A stretch of 64,000 bases of DNA from Carnobacterium divergens DSM 20623 (lineage in GTDB: Bacteria; Bacillota; Bacilli; Lactobacillales; Carnobacteriaceae). This document shows positions 19,894 to 28,108 of this stretch, in pieces; within the stretch, counting starts at the first letter, position 1, and each line of letters starts with the position of its first letter. The DNA lies in assembly GCF_000744255.1 (NCBI RefSeq), contig NZ_JQLO01000001.1, positions 1,674,001 to 1,738,000 of the forward strand, given 5' to 3'. Under the pieces are notes generated by a model. That model was given only the letters and a program-made list of their open reading frames with translations. It had not been told where the DNA came from and ran no database searches. Position numbers and translations under genes: made by a program.

Positions 19894-21255
19894 TTAATCA
19901 AATCGTTTTCTTTTAGATGAAGAAGGAATGCCTAGAATATCCCGATATTTCGCAATCGTTCTTCTAGAAACGTCAATTCCTTCTTCTTTTAATTGTTCCA
20001 CTATTTTTTGATCTGACAGAGGTTTATGTTTATCTTCATTTTCTACACAAAATGCGACTCTTTTCCGAACAGAATCTCCTGAAATTTCCAATTCGTCTTC
20101 AGAATTTTGTATTTTTGATTGTTGCGTTTTTAATGAATTTGTGAAGAAACTTTTTAATTCGAAAATACCAAAACTAGTCTCTAAATATTTGCCATTAATG
20201 GAGCGACTTACTGTCGATTCATGAATATCAAGTTTTTCGGATATCTCTTTTAAAGTTAATGATTTGATTGGATGTGCTGGGTTTAAGAAAAATTCCTTTT
20301 GGCGCTCAACAATCGCAGTCCCAACTCGAACAATGGTTTCTCCTCTTTGTTGCAAGCTTTTTTGAATCCACTCGTACTCATTAAATTTATCCTTCATAAA
20401 TCGTCGTACATCTTTGTCTTCAAATTGAGACATTTCTTGATAATAATCCTTTTGAAAATGAACGACTGGCAAGCCTGTTTTAGCTGATAATACTTTGATT
20501 TCATTCTCTTTTGTGACACGTATAATTAAGTCAGGACGGATGTATTGTTCTTTTGTACCGTCATATAAAGCGCCTGGGCGTGGATTCAAGGTCTGAATAT
20601 AATCTGAAATTTCTTGAATCTCAGCCAAACTAATATCGAATTTTTTCGTAATTTCTTTCCATTTACGATTTGCAAAATTTTCAAATTCTTCCTCTACTAT
20701 CACATACGCCATATTAGGAGCAAAATCATCTCGCTCTATTTGCAACATTAGGCATTCTTGTAAATTTCTAGCGCCTACTCCTGCAGGATCTAATTGTTGT
20801 AATAACGTTAAGGCATCTAGCATTTGGATATCTTGTGCCCCCGTTGTTTTTGCAGCTTCCGATAATTCTATTTTTAAATAGCCATTATCATCAATATTTT
20901 CAGTTAAAAAGAAAACCAATTCTCTTAAATAAGTATCTCTCATTGTCAGATGAATTTGCTCCAACAAAAATTCAAATAAGGAAATGCTAGTATCTGGTAC
21001 TTGATTCAAATAATTAAACTCTTCGTTATGTTGATAGTTCATTGTACTTTTTACGGGTTGAATAGCTGCCTCAGCATCATAATCCCGTTCAACGGTTACT
21101 TCGATTAAAGGATTTTCTAGCGCCTTTTGCTCTAAAAAGCTGGCCAGTTCTTCTGTATTATATTGTAGCATTTGAATGGATTGCTGTAATTGTTGTGTCA
21201 TCGCCATTTTTTGGACTTGTCTTTGTTGTTGGCTAAACTTTTGTTCAAAATTCAC
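19894..21255 (-). CDS. rpoN: RNA polymerase sigma-54 factor
   Basis: Directs RNA polymerase to -24/-12 promoters, which need an AAA+ activator such as the LevR-type protein at 6.3-9.2 kb. It is 453 residues from the GTG chosen here. AAGGAGG lies 7 bases before this GTG and only 2 bases before an ATG two codons earlier, so GTG is the better start. Region I is Q/L-rich (MAMTQQLQQSIQMLQYN), as needed for activator response. The core-binding domain follows, then an HTH (LKEISEKLDIHESTVSRSI) and the C-terminal RpoN box SRRTIAKYRD. It lies just upstream of cggR on the same strand, as in Listeria. Confidence 0.95.
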   Translation of the reverse strand: MNFEQKFSQQQRQVQKMAMTQQLQQSIQMLQYNTEELASFLEQKALENPLIEVTVERDYDAEAAIQPVKSTMNYQHNEEFNYLNQVPDTSISLFEFLLEQIHLTMRDTYLRELVFFLTENIDDNGYLKIELSEAAKTTGAQDIQMLDALTLLQQLDPAGVGARNLQECLMLQIERDDFAPNMAYVIVEEEFENFANRKWKEITKKFDISLAEIQEISDYIQTLNPRPGALYDGTKEQYIRPDLIIRVTKENEIKVLSAKTGLPVVHFQKDYYQEMSQFEDKDVRRFMKDKFNEYEWIQKSLQQRGETIVRVGTAIVERQKEFFLNPAHPIKSLTLKEISEKLDIHESTVSRSINGKYLETSFGIFELKSFFTNSLKTQQSKIQNSEDELEISGDSVRKRVAFCVENEDKHKPLSDQKIVEQLKEEGIDVSRRTIAKYRDILGIPSSSKRKRFD

Positions 21256-21358
21256 AATCATTCCTCCTTCATATCCTTTCAAAATCTTCACTGCTATCAT
21301 ACCATATTTTGAAATTGAAAAGGAATTCATCTTTTTATAGCGTGCTTATAATTAAATC

Positions 21359-21387
21359 TTGTCTTTTCAACTAAATTCAGCTAAACT
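21359..21387 (+). promoter_or_regulatory. Probable promoter of the tRNA-Arg gene
   Basis: TTGTCT, 17 bases, TAAACT. The predicted start would be near 21394, about 9 bases before the mature tRNA 5' end, a usual distance for a single tRNA gene. Confidence 0.6.
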
Positions 21388-21402
21388 ATAGTAGTTGATT
21401 TA

Positions 21403-21474
21403 GTCTCCTTAGTGTAATGGATATCACGTAAGATTCCGGTTCTTGAGATGAGGGTTCGATTCCCCCAGGAGACA
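21403..21474 (+). tRNA. tRNA-Arg, anticodon CCG
   Basis: The sequence folds into a full cloverleaf: a perfect 7-bp acceptor stem (GTCTCCT/AGGAGAC), a short GTG/CAC D stem, an anticodon stem TAAGA/TCTTG with loop TTCCGGT (anticodon CCG at 21436-21438), and a T loop TTCGATT. The T stem GAGGG/CCCCC has one A-C mismatch at the second pair. The 3' CCA is not encoded. This tRNA reads the CGG codon. It is a lone tRNA gene followed by a terminator, and nothing suggests an integrated element at its 3' end. Confidence 0.95.
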
Positions 21475-21483
21475 TAAAAACAG

Positions 21484-21507
21484 AGAACAGATTCATGTTC
21501 TTTTTTT
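21484..21507 (+). terminator. Rho-independent terminator of the tRNA gene
   Basis: AGAACA/TGTTCT stem followed by TTTTTTT, 10 bases after the tRNA. Confidence 0.8.
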
Positions 21508-21542
21508 GTGTCATTAACTATTTAGCAAAAAGGAGTTTTAAA

Positions 21543-22046
21543 ATGAATAAAATTATCAAGTTAGAAGCTGATTATTTAGTCGTTGCAAAAGAAGATGGCA
21601 CTACCATTCGTGTTCCATTAGAAACAATCGATTTTGACGCAGCTGTTGGGGACTTAGTTGAAATTTATTATGATGGTCCAAATGTCATTCTACATAGGCC
21701 TGAACAAAAAAAAGAAACCGTTCAAGACCGTATTAATATCAACATTGTGAATGAAACTTCTCAAGCGCAAACCCAAGCTCAAGAGCAGGGTCAACAACAT
21801 ACTCAAGTTCAACAAACTCCACAGTATAGCCAAGTTGGCAAATGGGTCAATAAATGGATTTATGTTCTTTTAGCTATTTTCCTTGGTGGATTTGGTGTTC
21901 ATAAGTTTTATGCTGGAAAATCTGGAGCTGGAATTACATTTTTAATTTTCTGTTGGACTGGTATCCCTGCTATAATTGCTTTTTTTGAAGGTATCTTTGC
22001 CGCTTTCAAACCAGAAGATGCAAATGGAAATATTTTTATTCAATAA
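21543..22046 (+). CDS. TM2 domain membrane protein
   Basis: A 167-residue protein starting at [11 protein letters not shown] behind AAGGAG. The first 60 residues form a small soluble, probably beta-rich domain ([20 protein letters not shown]) that could bind a ligand or partner. A Gln-rich low-complexity linker follows (about 75-98). The C-terminal TM2 domain has two membrane helices around the conserved [16 protein letters not shown] turn. TM2 proteins are widespread but mostly uncharacterised. The gene is monocistronic between two terminators. No function can be assigned beyond membrane location. Confidence 0.85.
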   Translation: MNKIIKLEADYLVVAKEDGTTIRVPLETIDFDAAVGDLVEIYYDGPNVILHRPEQKKETVQDRININIVNETSQAQTQAQEQGQQHTQVQQTPQYSQVGKWVNKWIYVLLAIFLGGFGVHKFYAGKSGAGITFLIFCWTGIPAIIAFFEGIFAAFKPEDANGNIFIQ

Positions 22047-22060
22047 TTTAATGGTTTTAT

Positions 22061-22102
22061 AAATAGCTTATTTAAAGGATTTTCTTTAAATAAGCTATTT
22101 TA
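22061..22102 (+). terminator. Rho-independent terminator after the TM2 gene
   Basis: A perfect 16-bp stem (AAATAGCTTATTTAAA with its complement, 22061-22076/22085-22100). Confidence 0.8.
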
Positions 22103-22124
22103 CTTAGTAAAGGAGGTTAGTTTC

Positions 22125-22631
22125 ATGACAAAAATTACGATTATTGGCCCTTCTGGGTCAGGAAAATCAACCTTAGCTAAACAACTAGGGGATTTTTATG
22201 AGGTTCCTGTCATTCATTTAGATTCACTTTATTTTAATCCAAACTGGCAAGAAATTGGCAAAAGAGCTCTTCTAGAAAAAGTAGCACCTCTTATTCATTC
22301 AAATCAGCATTGGATTATTGAAGGCAACTACTCAATCACTTGGCCTATCCGTTTCAACAATAGTGATACTATTATTTTTCTAGACTTCTCAAGATCTGTT
22401 TACATTCGCCGAATTTTAAAACGCTCCTTTATCTATCATGGAAAAGTAAGACCTGATATGGCAGATGGTTGTCCTGAACGTTTTAATTTAGACTTCTTAA
22501 AATTTGCATGGAATTATCCTACAAGACGAAAAGAAACACTAAAACAATTAGCCATGATTCCAAAAGAAAAAATCTTAACCTTTCATCATCCAACTGAATT
22601 AAAACACTACCTAGCTTCTTTAATGAATTGA
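22125..22631 (+). CDS. Small P-loop kinase-like NTPase (DNA topology modulation protein FlaR family)
   Basis: A 168-residue P-loop protein with an N-terminal Walker A GPSGSGKST, a short LDSLYFNPNW segment, WIIEGNYS and IIFLDFSRSVYIRRILKRS. This arrangement matches the adenylate-kinase-like group often labelled topology modulation protein (FlaR), which probably phosphorylates a small molecule. The old name rests on indirect genetics, so the real substrate is unknown. The start has AAAGGAGG 9 bases upstream. Stands alone between the TM2 gene and clpP. Confidence 0.8.
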   Translation: MTKITIIGPSGSGKSTLAKQLGDFYEVPVIHLDSLYFNPNWQEIGKRALLEKVAPLIHSNQHWIIEGNYSITWPIRFNNSDTIIFLDFSRSVYIRRILKRSFIYHGKVRPDMADGCPERFNLDFLKFAWNYPTRRKETLKQLAMIPKEKILTFHHPTELKHYLASLMN

Positions 22632-22674
22632 TTTCTACCTCATTTTAGCAACTAATAATTAATCGAACAAAACA

Positions 22675-22704
22675 TTTGACCTTAATTGACCATTAGAGTA
22701 AAAT
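22675..22704 (+). promoter_or_regulatory. clpP promoter overlapped by a CtsR operator
   Basis: TTGACC (22676-22681), 17 bases, TAAAAT (22699-22704) forms a sigma-A promoter. On the minus strand 22675-22691 reads GGTCAAT TAA GGTCAAA, two heptads with a 3-bp spacer, which matches the CtsR consensus of direct GGTCAAA heptads at one mismatch. The box covers the -35, so CtsR would repress clpP until heat or protein stress. Confidence 0.9.
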
Positions 22705-22776
22705 ACAACTAGTAACAGTTTTACTTTTTATGTTACAATAACCATGATTTGAAACCTTTAAAGGAGGAAATATAAT

Positions 22777-23370
22777 ATGAATTTAGTACCTACAGTCATT
22801 GAACAATCATCTAGAGGAGAACGCGCATACGATATTTATTCTCGTCTATTAAAAGACCGTATCATTATGTTAAGTGGACAAATTGATGATAACGTAGCAA
22901 ATGCAGTTATCGCGCAATTGTTATTCTTAGATGCACAAGATTCTGAAAAAGATATTTACATTTACGTCAACTCACCAGGTGGTAGCGTTACTGCTGGACT
23001 AGCAATTTACGATACAATGAACTTCATCAAAGCAGATGTTCAAACAATCGCAATGGGAATGGCTGCTTCAATGGGAAGCTTCTTGTTAACAGCTGGTGCA
23101 AAAGGCAAACGTTATGCATTGCCAAATGCAGAAATTATGATTCATCAACCCCTAGGTGGTGCTCAAGGTCAAGCAACTGAAATTGAAATTGCTGCGCGTC
23201 ACATATTAAAAACTCGTGAACGTTTAAATAAAATCTTGGCAGATCAAACTGGTCAACCAATTGAAGTCATCGAACGCGATACAGACCGTGATAACTTTAT
23301 GAGTGCTGAAGAAGCAAAAGCTTATGGCTTAATCGATGAAATTATGGTTAACAGCTCTTCATTAAAATAA
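22777..23370 (+). CDS. clpP: ATP-dependent Clp protease proteolytic subunit
   Basis: Serine peptidase that forms a 14-subunit barrel and degrades proteins fed by ClpC, ClpE or ClpX. The 197-residue length is standard. The catalytic Ser is in [11 protein letters not shown], the His in [12 protein letters not shown] and the Asp in the [10 protein letters not shown] segment. The N-terminal [19 protein letters not shown] includes the axial loop. The gene has its own CtsR-controlled promoter and its own terminator. A stem GTAACA/TGTTAC lies in the leader at about 22711-22737. Confidence 0.98.
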   Translation: MNLVPTVIEQSSRGERAYDIYSRLLKDRIIMLSGQIDDNVANAVIAQLLFLDAQDSEKDIYIYVNSPGGSVTAGLAIYDTMNFIKADVQTIAMGMAASMGSFLLTAGAKGKRYALPNAEIMIHQPLGGAQGQATEIEIAARHILKTRERLNKILADQTGQPIEVIERDTDRDNFMSAEEAKAYGLIDEIMVNSSSLK

Positions 23371-23381
23371 TTTTTAACAAG

Positions 23382-23415
23382 GCTTGTAAAACGATTTTGT
23401 TTTACAGGCTTTTTT
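23382..23415 (+). terminator. Rho-independent terminator of clpP
   Basis: GCTTGTAAAAC pairs with GTTTTACAGGC, with one mismatch, followed by TTTTTT. Confidence 0.88.
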
Positions 23416-23480
23416 GCTACCCTTGTGTGTCCATCCGCGGTATAATTAAATTATGGAACTATTGAAGGAGGAATTTATTT

Positions 23481-24011
23481 ATGGATATCAGTAAAATTAA
23501 AGCAAGCGAAGTTGGAACCGAGTTTGGTTTTAAAATTGGAGCAAAAGAAGCTCCTGTTAAAGTAATCGAATTTATCAATATTCGTTGTCCTTATTGCAAG
23601 AAATGGCACGAAGAATCAAAAGATGTGTTAACAAAATTTGTTGAAGAAGGAAAAGTTCAACGAATTATTAAACATTTTGATAAAGAAAAACCCTCTTTAC
23701 AAAAAGGAAATGTTTGTCATCATCATTTAGACTATCAAAACCCTGAAAAAGCGCTAAAAGATATTGACTTCCTTTTTGAACATCAACACCAATGGGGTGA
23801 CCTAACCAATGAAGAAGTCGCAACTTATGTTGAAGAGAAATTAGGTCTTAAAAATCAACCTAATGAAGCTCAAATCAACGGAATTATTGCTGAAGCTGAA
23901 GCAGCAAATATCTTCTTTGTTCCAACAGTTATTGTGGGGGATCATATTTTTGATGAACATATCACACCGGATGAATTGACCAATTTAATTGAAGAAGAAC
24001 TTAAAAAATAA
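23481..24011 (+). CDS. DsbA-like thioredoxin-fold protein with CPYC motif
   Basis: A 176-residue thioredoxin-fold protein of the DsbA family, with the redox motif CPYC in FINIRCPYCKKWH, a helical insertion (about 75-135) and the cis-Pro loop near FFVPTVIVGDHIF. There is no signal peptide or membrane anchor, so it is probably cytoplasmic. Similar Firmicute proteins are annotated as DsbA family proteins or as YjbH-like adaptors, but the typical YjbH length and domain pattern are not seen here. It sits alone downstream of clpP with its own upstream TATAAT-like element and a strong shared terminator. The redox partner is unknown. Confidence 0.85.
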   Translation: MDISKIKASEVGTEFGFKIGAKEAPVKVIEFINIRCPYCKKWHEESKDVLTKFVEEGKVQRIIKHFDKEKPSLQKGNVCHHHLDYQNPEKALKDIDFLFEHQHQWGDLTNEEVATYVEEKLGLKNQPNEAQINGIIAEAEAANIFFVPTVIVGDHIFDEHITPDELTNLIEEELKK

Positions 24012-24050
24012 AAAAGAATCAAGCGATTACTCAATCGCTTGATTCTTTTT
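24011..24050. terminator. Bidirectional terminator between the DsbA-like gene and the flavin oxidoreductase
   Basis: A perfect 18-bp stem with an ACTC loop (24011-24028/24033-24050), flanked by A and T runs so that it serves both converging genes. Confidence 0.93.
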
Positions 24051-25078
24051 TATCTCCAACCACGTAAATATTGAACGGGTGTTTTGAGTTGATCTTTTGC
24101 ATTCAATTCAATGGCAACCTCTCGAACCCAAAAAGGATTACGTAATAATTCTCGTCCAATAACCACCAAATCTGCTCGACCATTTCCAATTACTTCTTCT
24201 GCTTGTGCTCCATTTGTAATTAGGCCTACTGCTCCTGTCGCAATGCCAACTACTTTACGAATTTCTTCTGCATAATGCACTTGATACCCAGGAAATATGT
24301 TTGTCGGTTGAACATTTACTAAGCCTCCTGTAGAGACATCGATCAAATCAATACCTGCATCTCGCATCCATTTTCCAATCATTAAATAATCTTCAAGGTG
24401 AGCGCCATCTGCTTGGTAATCTTCTGCAGAAATTCGAACAAATAAAGGTTTCTCCCATAACGCTCGAACTTCAGCAATGATTTGACTTAAAAAACGATAC
24501 CGGTTGCCAATCGGTCCACCATACTGATCTGTTCGCTTGTTCGTCAACGGGGATAAAAATTGATTAATCAAATAACCATGTGCTCCATGAAGTTCAATAA
24601 CGTCAAATCCTGCTTTTTGACACCGGATAACGGCATCTTTAAAGGCTTTTACAATCTCTGTAATTTCATTTTCAGATAATGCTTCTGGTTGCTGATAGGC
24701 TTCACTATAGGTAATACTTGATGGTGCTACAATTGAATCAGGCACATCTGCTTTTCGTCCTGCATGATTTAATTGAATCCCTATTTTTGCACCCATTTCA
24801 TGAACATGATCAACTAATTTTGTTAAACCTGCAATATGATCATCTGACCAAATACCTAAATCCTCCTGTGAAATTCGACCATTCGGCAATATCGCTGTTG
24901 ATTCAACCATAATTAACCCTACTTGACCAAGAGCTCTTGTTCCATAGTGAGTTAAGTGAAAATCAGTCACTTTTCCATCTTGTTCAAAAACAGAATACAT
25001 ACACATCGGTGACATCATTACTCGGTTTTTAAATTCTACTGATTTTATTGTATAGGGCGCTAATAATTGTGACTTCAT
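24050..25078 (-). CDS. namA: NADPH-dependent flavin oxidoreductase, old yellow enzyme family (YqjM/NamA-like)
   Basis: An FMN-containing TIM-barrel enzyme that reduces activated double bonds with NADPH. The 342-residue length matches the YqjM class. Visible are the N-terminal FKNRVMMSPMCMYS (with the YqjM-class Cys), LNHAGRKAD, VIELHGAHGYLINQFLSPLTNKRTDQYGG carrying the substrate-binding His pair, and the C-terminal ADLVVIGRELLRNPFW for phosphate binding. Monocistronic, 20 bases downstream of whiA, so some readthrough from the whiA operon is possible. The natural substrate is unknown; detoxification of electrophiles is the usual proposal. Confidence 0.92.
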   Translation of the reverse strand: MKSQLLAPYTIKSVEFKNRVMMSPMCMYSVFEQDGKVTDFHLTHYGTRALGQVGLIMVESTAILPNGRISQEDLGIWSDDHIAGLTKLVDHVHEMGAKIGIQLNHAGRKADVPDSIVAPSSITYSEAYQQPEALSENEITEIVKAFKDAVIRCQKAGFDVIELHGAHGYLINQFLSPLTNKRTDQYGGPIGNRYRFLSQIIAEVRALWEKPLFVRISAEDYQADGAHLEDYLMIGKWMRDAGIDLIDVSTGGLVNVQPTNIFPGYQVHYAEEIRKVVGIATGAVGLITNGAQAEEVIGNGRADLVVIGRELLRNPFWVREVAIELNAKDQLKTPVQYLRGWR

Positions 25079-25098
25079 GATTGATTTCCACCTTTCTT

Positions 25099-26046
25099 TT
25101 ATCCTTTGCTAACTGTGCTTTTTGCTTTTAAATTTTCTGCTACTTCATTTAACTTACGCAATCGATGGTTGATACCCGATTTGCTGATGGCACCACTTGG
25201 AATCATTTCTCCTAATTCCTTTAAGGTTACTTCTGGATACTCTAAACGAACCAAAGCAATTTCTCTTAATTTTTCTGGAAGTTTATCTAATCCCATCATC
25301 TCATCAATAAAATGTATACTTTCAATCTGCTTTCCTGCTGCATCAATTGTTTTATTTAAATTTGCATTTTCGCAATTCACTAAACGATTGACAGAATTCC
25401 GCATATCTCGAACAATTCGTACGTCTTCAAACTTTAACATGCCTGTAGTTGCACCAATCAACGCAAGAAAATCTGCTATTTTTTCAGCTTCTTTCAAATA
25501 CGTGATATATCCATTTCGGCGTTCTAACGTTCGCGCATTTAACTCAAAATAGTTCATCATTTGACAAATATCATTGTTGTGTTCTTCATAGATGGAATAG
25601 ATTTCTAAATGATACCGGCTTGTTTCAGGATTATTAACCGAACCACCTGCCAGAAATGCACCCCTTAAATAAGAACGAATTTTTTGAGGGTTTGTGATAA
25701 TTTCATCTGCAATATGAGCATGAAAAAGTAGACCATCCATAATATTTAAGTCTGATAAAACTTTTTTTGTTCCTTGCTTTAAGCGCACAATATAGACATT
25801 ATTTTTTTTTAATTTCATTTTGCGGCGAACCAATAGTTCACTTTCCACTTCAAAATGATCTTTTAATAAGACATAAATTCGCCTTGCAATCGCTGCATTT
25901 TCAGTTTGAACATTTAAAATAAATTTTTGATTCACTAAACTAACCGCACCATTCATGCGAATCAATGCTGCCAATTCAGCTTTTGCATGCTCTTTGTGAA
26001 CTTCTAATGTAGTTAGTTCTTTTTTGACATCTGAGGCATAGGACAT
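25099..26046 (-). CDS. whiA: DNA-binding protein WhiA
   Basis: A 315-residue protein with an N-terminal LAGLIDADG homing-endonuclease-like domain that has lost catalysis, and a C-terminal HTH ([29 protein letters not shown]). In Streptomyces it is a sporulation regulator. In Firmicutes it affects cell division and chromosome segregation. The start was set at [12 protein letters not shown] (26046), which has AAGGAGG 9 bases upstream; a longer reading lacks family similarity. It is the last gene of rapZ-yvcK-whiA, a conserved order. No crh gene follows, unlike in Bacillus. Confidence 0.95.
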   Translation of the reverse strand: MSYASDVKKELTTLEVHKEHAKAELAALIRMNGAVSLVNQKFILNVQTENAAIARRIYVLLKDHFEVESELLVRRKMKLKKNNVYIVRLKQGTKKVLSDLNIMDGLLFHAHIADEIITNPQKIRSYLRGAFLAGGSVNNPETSRYHLEIYSIYEEHNNDICQMMNYFELNARTLERRNGYITYLKEAEKIADFLALIGATTGMLKFEDVRIVRDMRNSVNRLVNCENANLNKTIDAAGKQIESIHFIDEMMGLDKLPEKLREIALVRLEYPEVTLKELGEMIPSGAISKSGINHRLRKLNEVAENLKAKSTVSKG

Positions 26047-26077
26047 ACTAGACAGCCTCCTTTCTTTAAACGACCTT

Positions 26078-27073
26078 TTAATTTTTAGCGCCAAATACAA
26101 GACGCAGTAATTCTTCTACAACTTTTTCTCCATCATGAAAGACTCCCTGATCTCTGAGTTTCAAGAAGTCAGCCGAAATTACGCGACAATTTTCATTTCG
26201 CAAGCCTTCAAAATCATGCGTGACTTGAACGAGGTATTCGTCATAGCGCTCTTTGTCCATATAATCTTCTGGAACATGTTCGGTATTTACTAAAATCGTA
26301 TCAATAAACTGATTGCCTAAATGTTTGTGCAATACCCTGATATGATCCGCATCGGAAAAATTTTCTGTTTCTCCTAATTGCGTCATAATGTTACAGATGT
26401 AGACAACTTCTGCTTTTGTATTTACAACAGCTTCACCTAAATCTTGAATCATTAAATTGGGTAAAATACTCGTAAATAAGCTACCTGGACCTAATACCAC
26501 CATATCCGCTTCTAAAATTGCATCGATTACTTGTCTAGCAGCTTTAGCATCATGGTTAGTTTCAGTTGGTGTTACATATACTCGATTAATGGTTTTACGA
26601 TCGTGAGCAATTTTAGATTCTCCAGAAACCCTAGTTCCATCTTCAAACTCCGCATGTAAAATTAGCGGCTCCTCTGAGGCTGGATACACTTGACCATCAA
26701 CACGCATCATTTCCGCTAATAGTTGAATCGCTTCAAAGACATTTCCTTTCATCTCTGTAATTGCTGCAATAATCAAATTTCCAATCGCATGTCCCGCTAA
26801 AAAATGATCGTTACTATCAAAACGATATTGGAAAATTTCTTCTTGCAATCGAGGTAAATCAGACAATGAAACTAAAACATTCCGAATATCTCCAGGAGGC
26901 ACTACATTCACATAATCTCTAATCGTCCCACTACTCCCACCATCATCAGCAACTGTCACGATTGCAGTGATATCAGCAGATTGCGCTTTTAAATTTTTCA
27001 AAATAACTGGTAGGCCCGTTCCGCCTCCAAGTACAACAATTTTAGGTCTTCGATTGCGTTTAGGAACCATCAT
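26078..27073 (-). CDS. yvcK: Gluconeogenesis factor YvcK/CofD-like protein
   Basis: A 331-residue protein of the CofD/YvcK family with the N-terminal nucleotide-binding [12 protein letters not shown], the [14 protein letters not shown] loop, [10 protein letters not shown], and [14 protein letters not shown]. In B. subtilis it binds UDP-GlcNAc and is needed for normal shape and growth on gluconeogenic carbon sources. Its ATG overlaps the rapZ stop codon by four bases (ATGA), so translation is coupled. The glucose-linked regulators in this window (CggR, HPrK) are functionally related, but no direct link is shown. Confidence 0.95.
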   Translation of the reverse strand: MMVPKRNRRPKIVVLGGGTGLPVILKNLKAQSADITAIVTVADDGGSSGTIRDYVNVVPPGDIRNVLVSLSDLPRLQEEIFQYRFDSNDHFLAGHAIGNLIIAAITEMKGNVFEAIQLLAEMMRVDGQVYPASEEPLILHAEFEDGTRVSGESKIAHDRKTINRVYVTPTETNHDAKAARQVIDAILEADMVVLGPGSLFTSILPNLMIQDLGEAVVNTKAEVVYICNIMTQLGETENFSDADHIRVLHKHLGNQFIDTILVNTEHVPEDYMDKERYDEYLVQVTHDFEGLRNENCRVISADFLKLRDQGVFHDGEKVVEELLRLVFGAKN

Positions 27074-27960
27074 GAACGATTGATACTTTCTTTACGTTTA
27101 TCTTTATCTCGGTGTGTAATATTGACTTTATAGTCATCGGCAATTAGTTGACGACCTACTCTTTCAGTTAAAGCAACGGAACGGTGTTGCCCTCCCGTAC
27201 ATCCAATCGCTATCGTTACATTATTTTTACCTTCTTTTTTATAACCTGGCAAAACATATAATAATAAATCGATAAATTTACGATAAAATTGTTCTGTTTC
27301 TGGCTGCTGCATCACGTAATCATATACTGGTTTATCTAAACCAGTTAAAGGACGTAGCGTATCGATATAGTGAGGATTTGGTAAGAAACGGACATCCATT
27401 ACAACATCGGCATCAATCGGTAGCCCATATTTAAAGCCAAATGAAATGACCTCAACTCTAAATAAATTGGTGTCTTCTGTTTTAAAACTTGAAATAATTT
27501 CTTCACGTAATTGACGTGGCGTTAAATGTGATGTATCGATCACTAACTGCGCTCTACCTTTAATTTCATTAAGTAGCTCTCGCTCACTACGAATTCCATC
27601 CATAACTCGACCATCGCGTGCCAACGGATGAGCGCGTCTTGTTTCTTTATATCTTGAAACTAAAACTGCATCCTCTGCTTCTAAAAACAAAATTTTCGTT
27701 GTAATAAAGGACGTATTGTCCATACTTCCAATTGCAGTTAAAATTTCATCAAAAAAAGCTCTTGAACGAAGGTCAATTACTAAGGCAATTTTTGTTAATT
27801 TTCCTGATTCTTTTACTAATTCCCAAAATTTAGGTAATAAACTGGGTGGCATATTGTCAACACAAAAATACCCCATGTCTTCAAAACTCTGCATTGCCAC
27901 AGTTTTACCTGCGCCACTCATTCCTGTAATAATTACTAATTGAAGACTATCTACCATCAT
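27070..27960 (-). CDS. rapZ: RNase adapter RapZ (P-loop nucleotide-binding protein)
   Basis: A 296-residue P-loop protein with Walker A GMSGAGKT near the N-terminus, the [14 protein letters not shown] segment, and the C-terminal [19 protein letters not shown] signature. In E. coli RapZ guides RNase E to a small RNA controlling amino-sugar synthesis. In Firmicutes its role is less clear, and it was called YvcJ. First gene of rapZ-yvcK-whiA, with a promoter 50 bases upstream. Either of two adjacent ATG codons could start it; GGAG lies 6 bases before the first. Confidence 0.94.
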   Translation of the reverse strand: MMVDSLQLVIITGMSGAGKTVAMQSFEDMGYFCVDNMPPSLLPKFWELVKESGKLTKIALVIDLRSRAFFDEILTAIGSMDNTSFITTKILFLEAEDAVLVSRYKETRRAHPLARDGRVMDGIRSERELLNEIKGRAQLVIDTSHLTPRQLREEIISSFKTEDTNLFRVEVISFGFKYGLPIDADVVMDVRFLPNPHYIDTLRPLTGLDKPVYDYVMQQPETEQFYRKFIDLLLYVLPGYKKEGKNNVTIAIGCTGGQHRSVALTERVGRQLIADDYKVNITHRDKDKRKESINRS

Positions 27961-28006
27961 CAGTCACTCCTTTTCAAAACGATTACTCGTTTATTCTTTA
28001 ATTTCT

Positions 28007-28012
28007 ATTATA
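28007..28012 (-). promoter_or_regulatory. Extended -10 promoter of rapZ-yvcK-whiA
   Basis: The minus strand reads TGTTATAAT about 47 bases before the rapZ start. The -35 region is poor, as is common with extended -10 promoters. Confidence 0.6.
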
Positions 28013-28061
28013 ACATACCGGGTGTATCACGTATACTTAAGAAGTCTTTTCATTTCGTTAA

Positions 28062-28094
28062 AAGAAGCGTAGTCTTTAAAAGACTACGCTTCTT
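28062..28094 (-). terminator. Hairpin terminator after the phosphoglucomutase gene
   Basis: A perfect 16-bp stem (AAGAAGCGTAGTCTTT with its complement) 15 bases after the pgcA stop. The T tract on the minus strand is short. Confidence 0.75.
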
Positions 28095-28108
28095 AATGTA
28101 TTTCTTTA

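Noticed and set aside
21403-21474. tRNA gene as an integration site for a mobile element
   Set aside because: No integrase, direct repeat of the tRNA 3' end or change in base composition is seen downstream.
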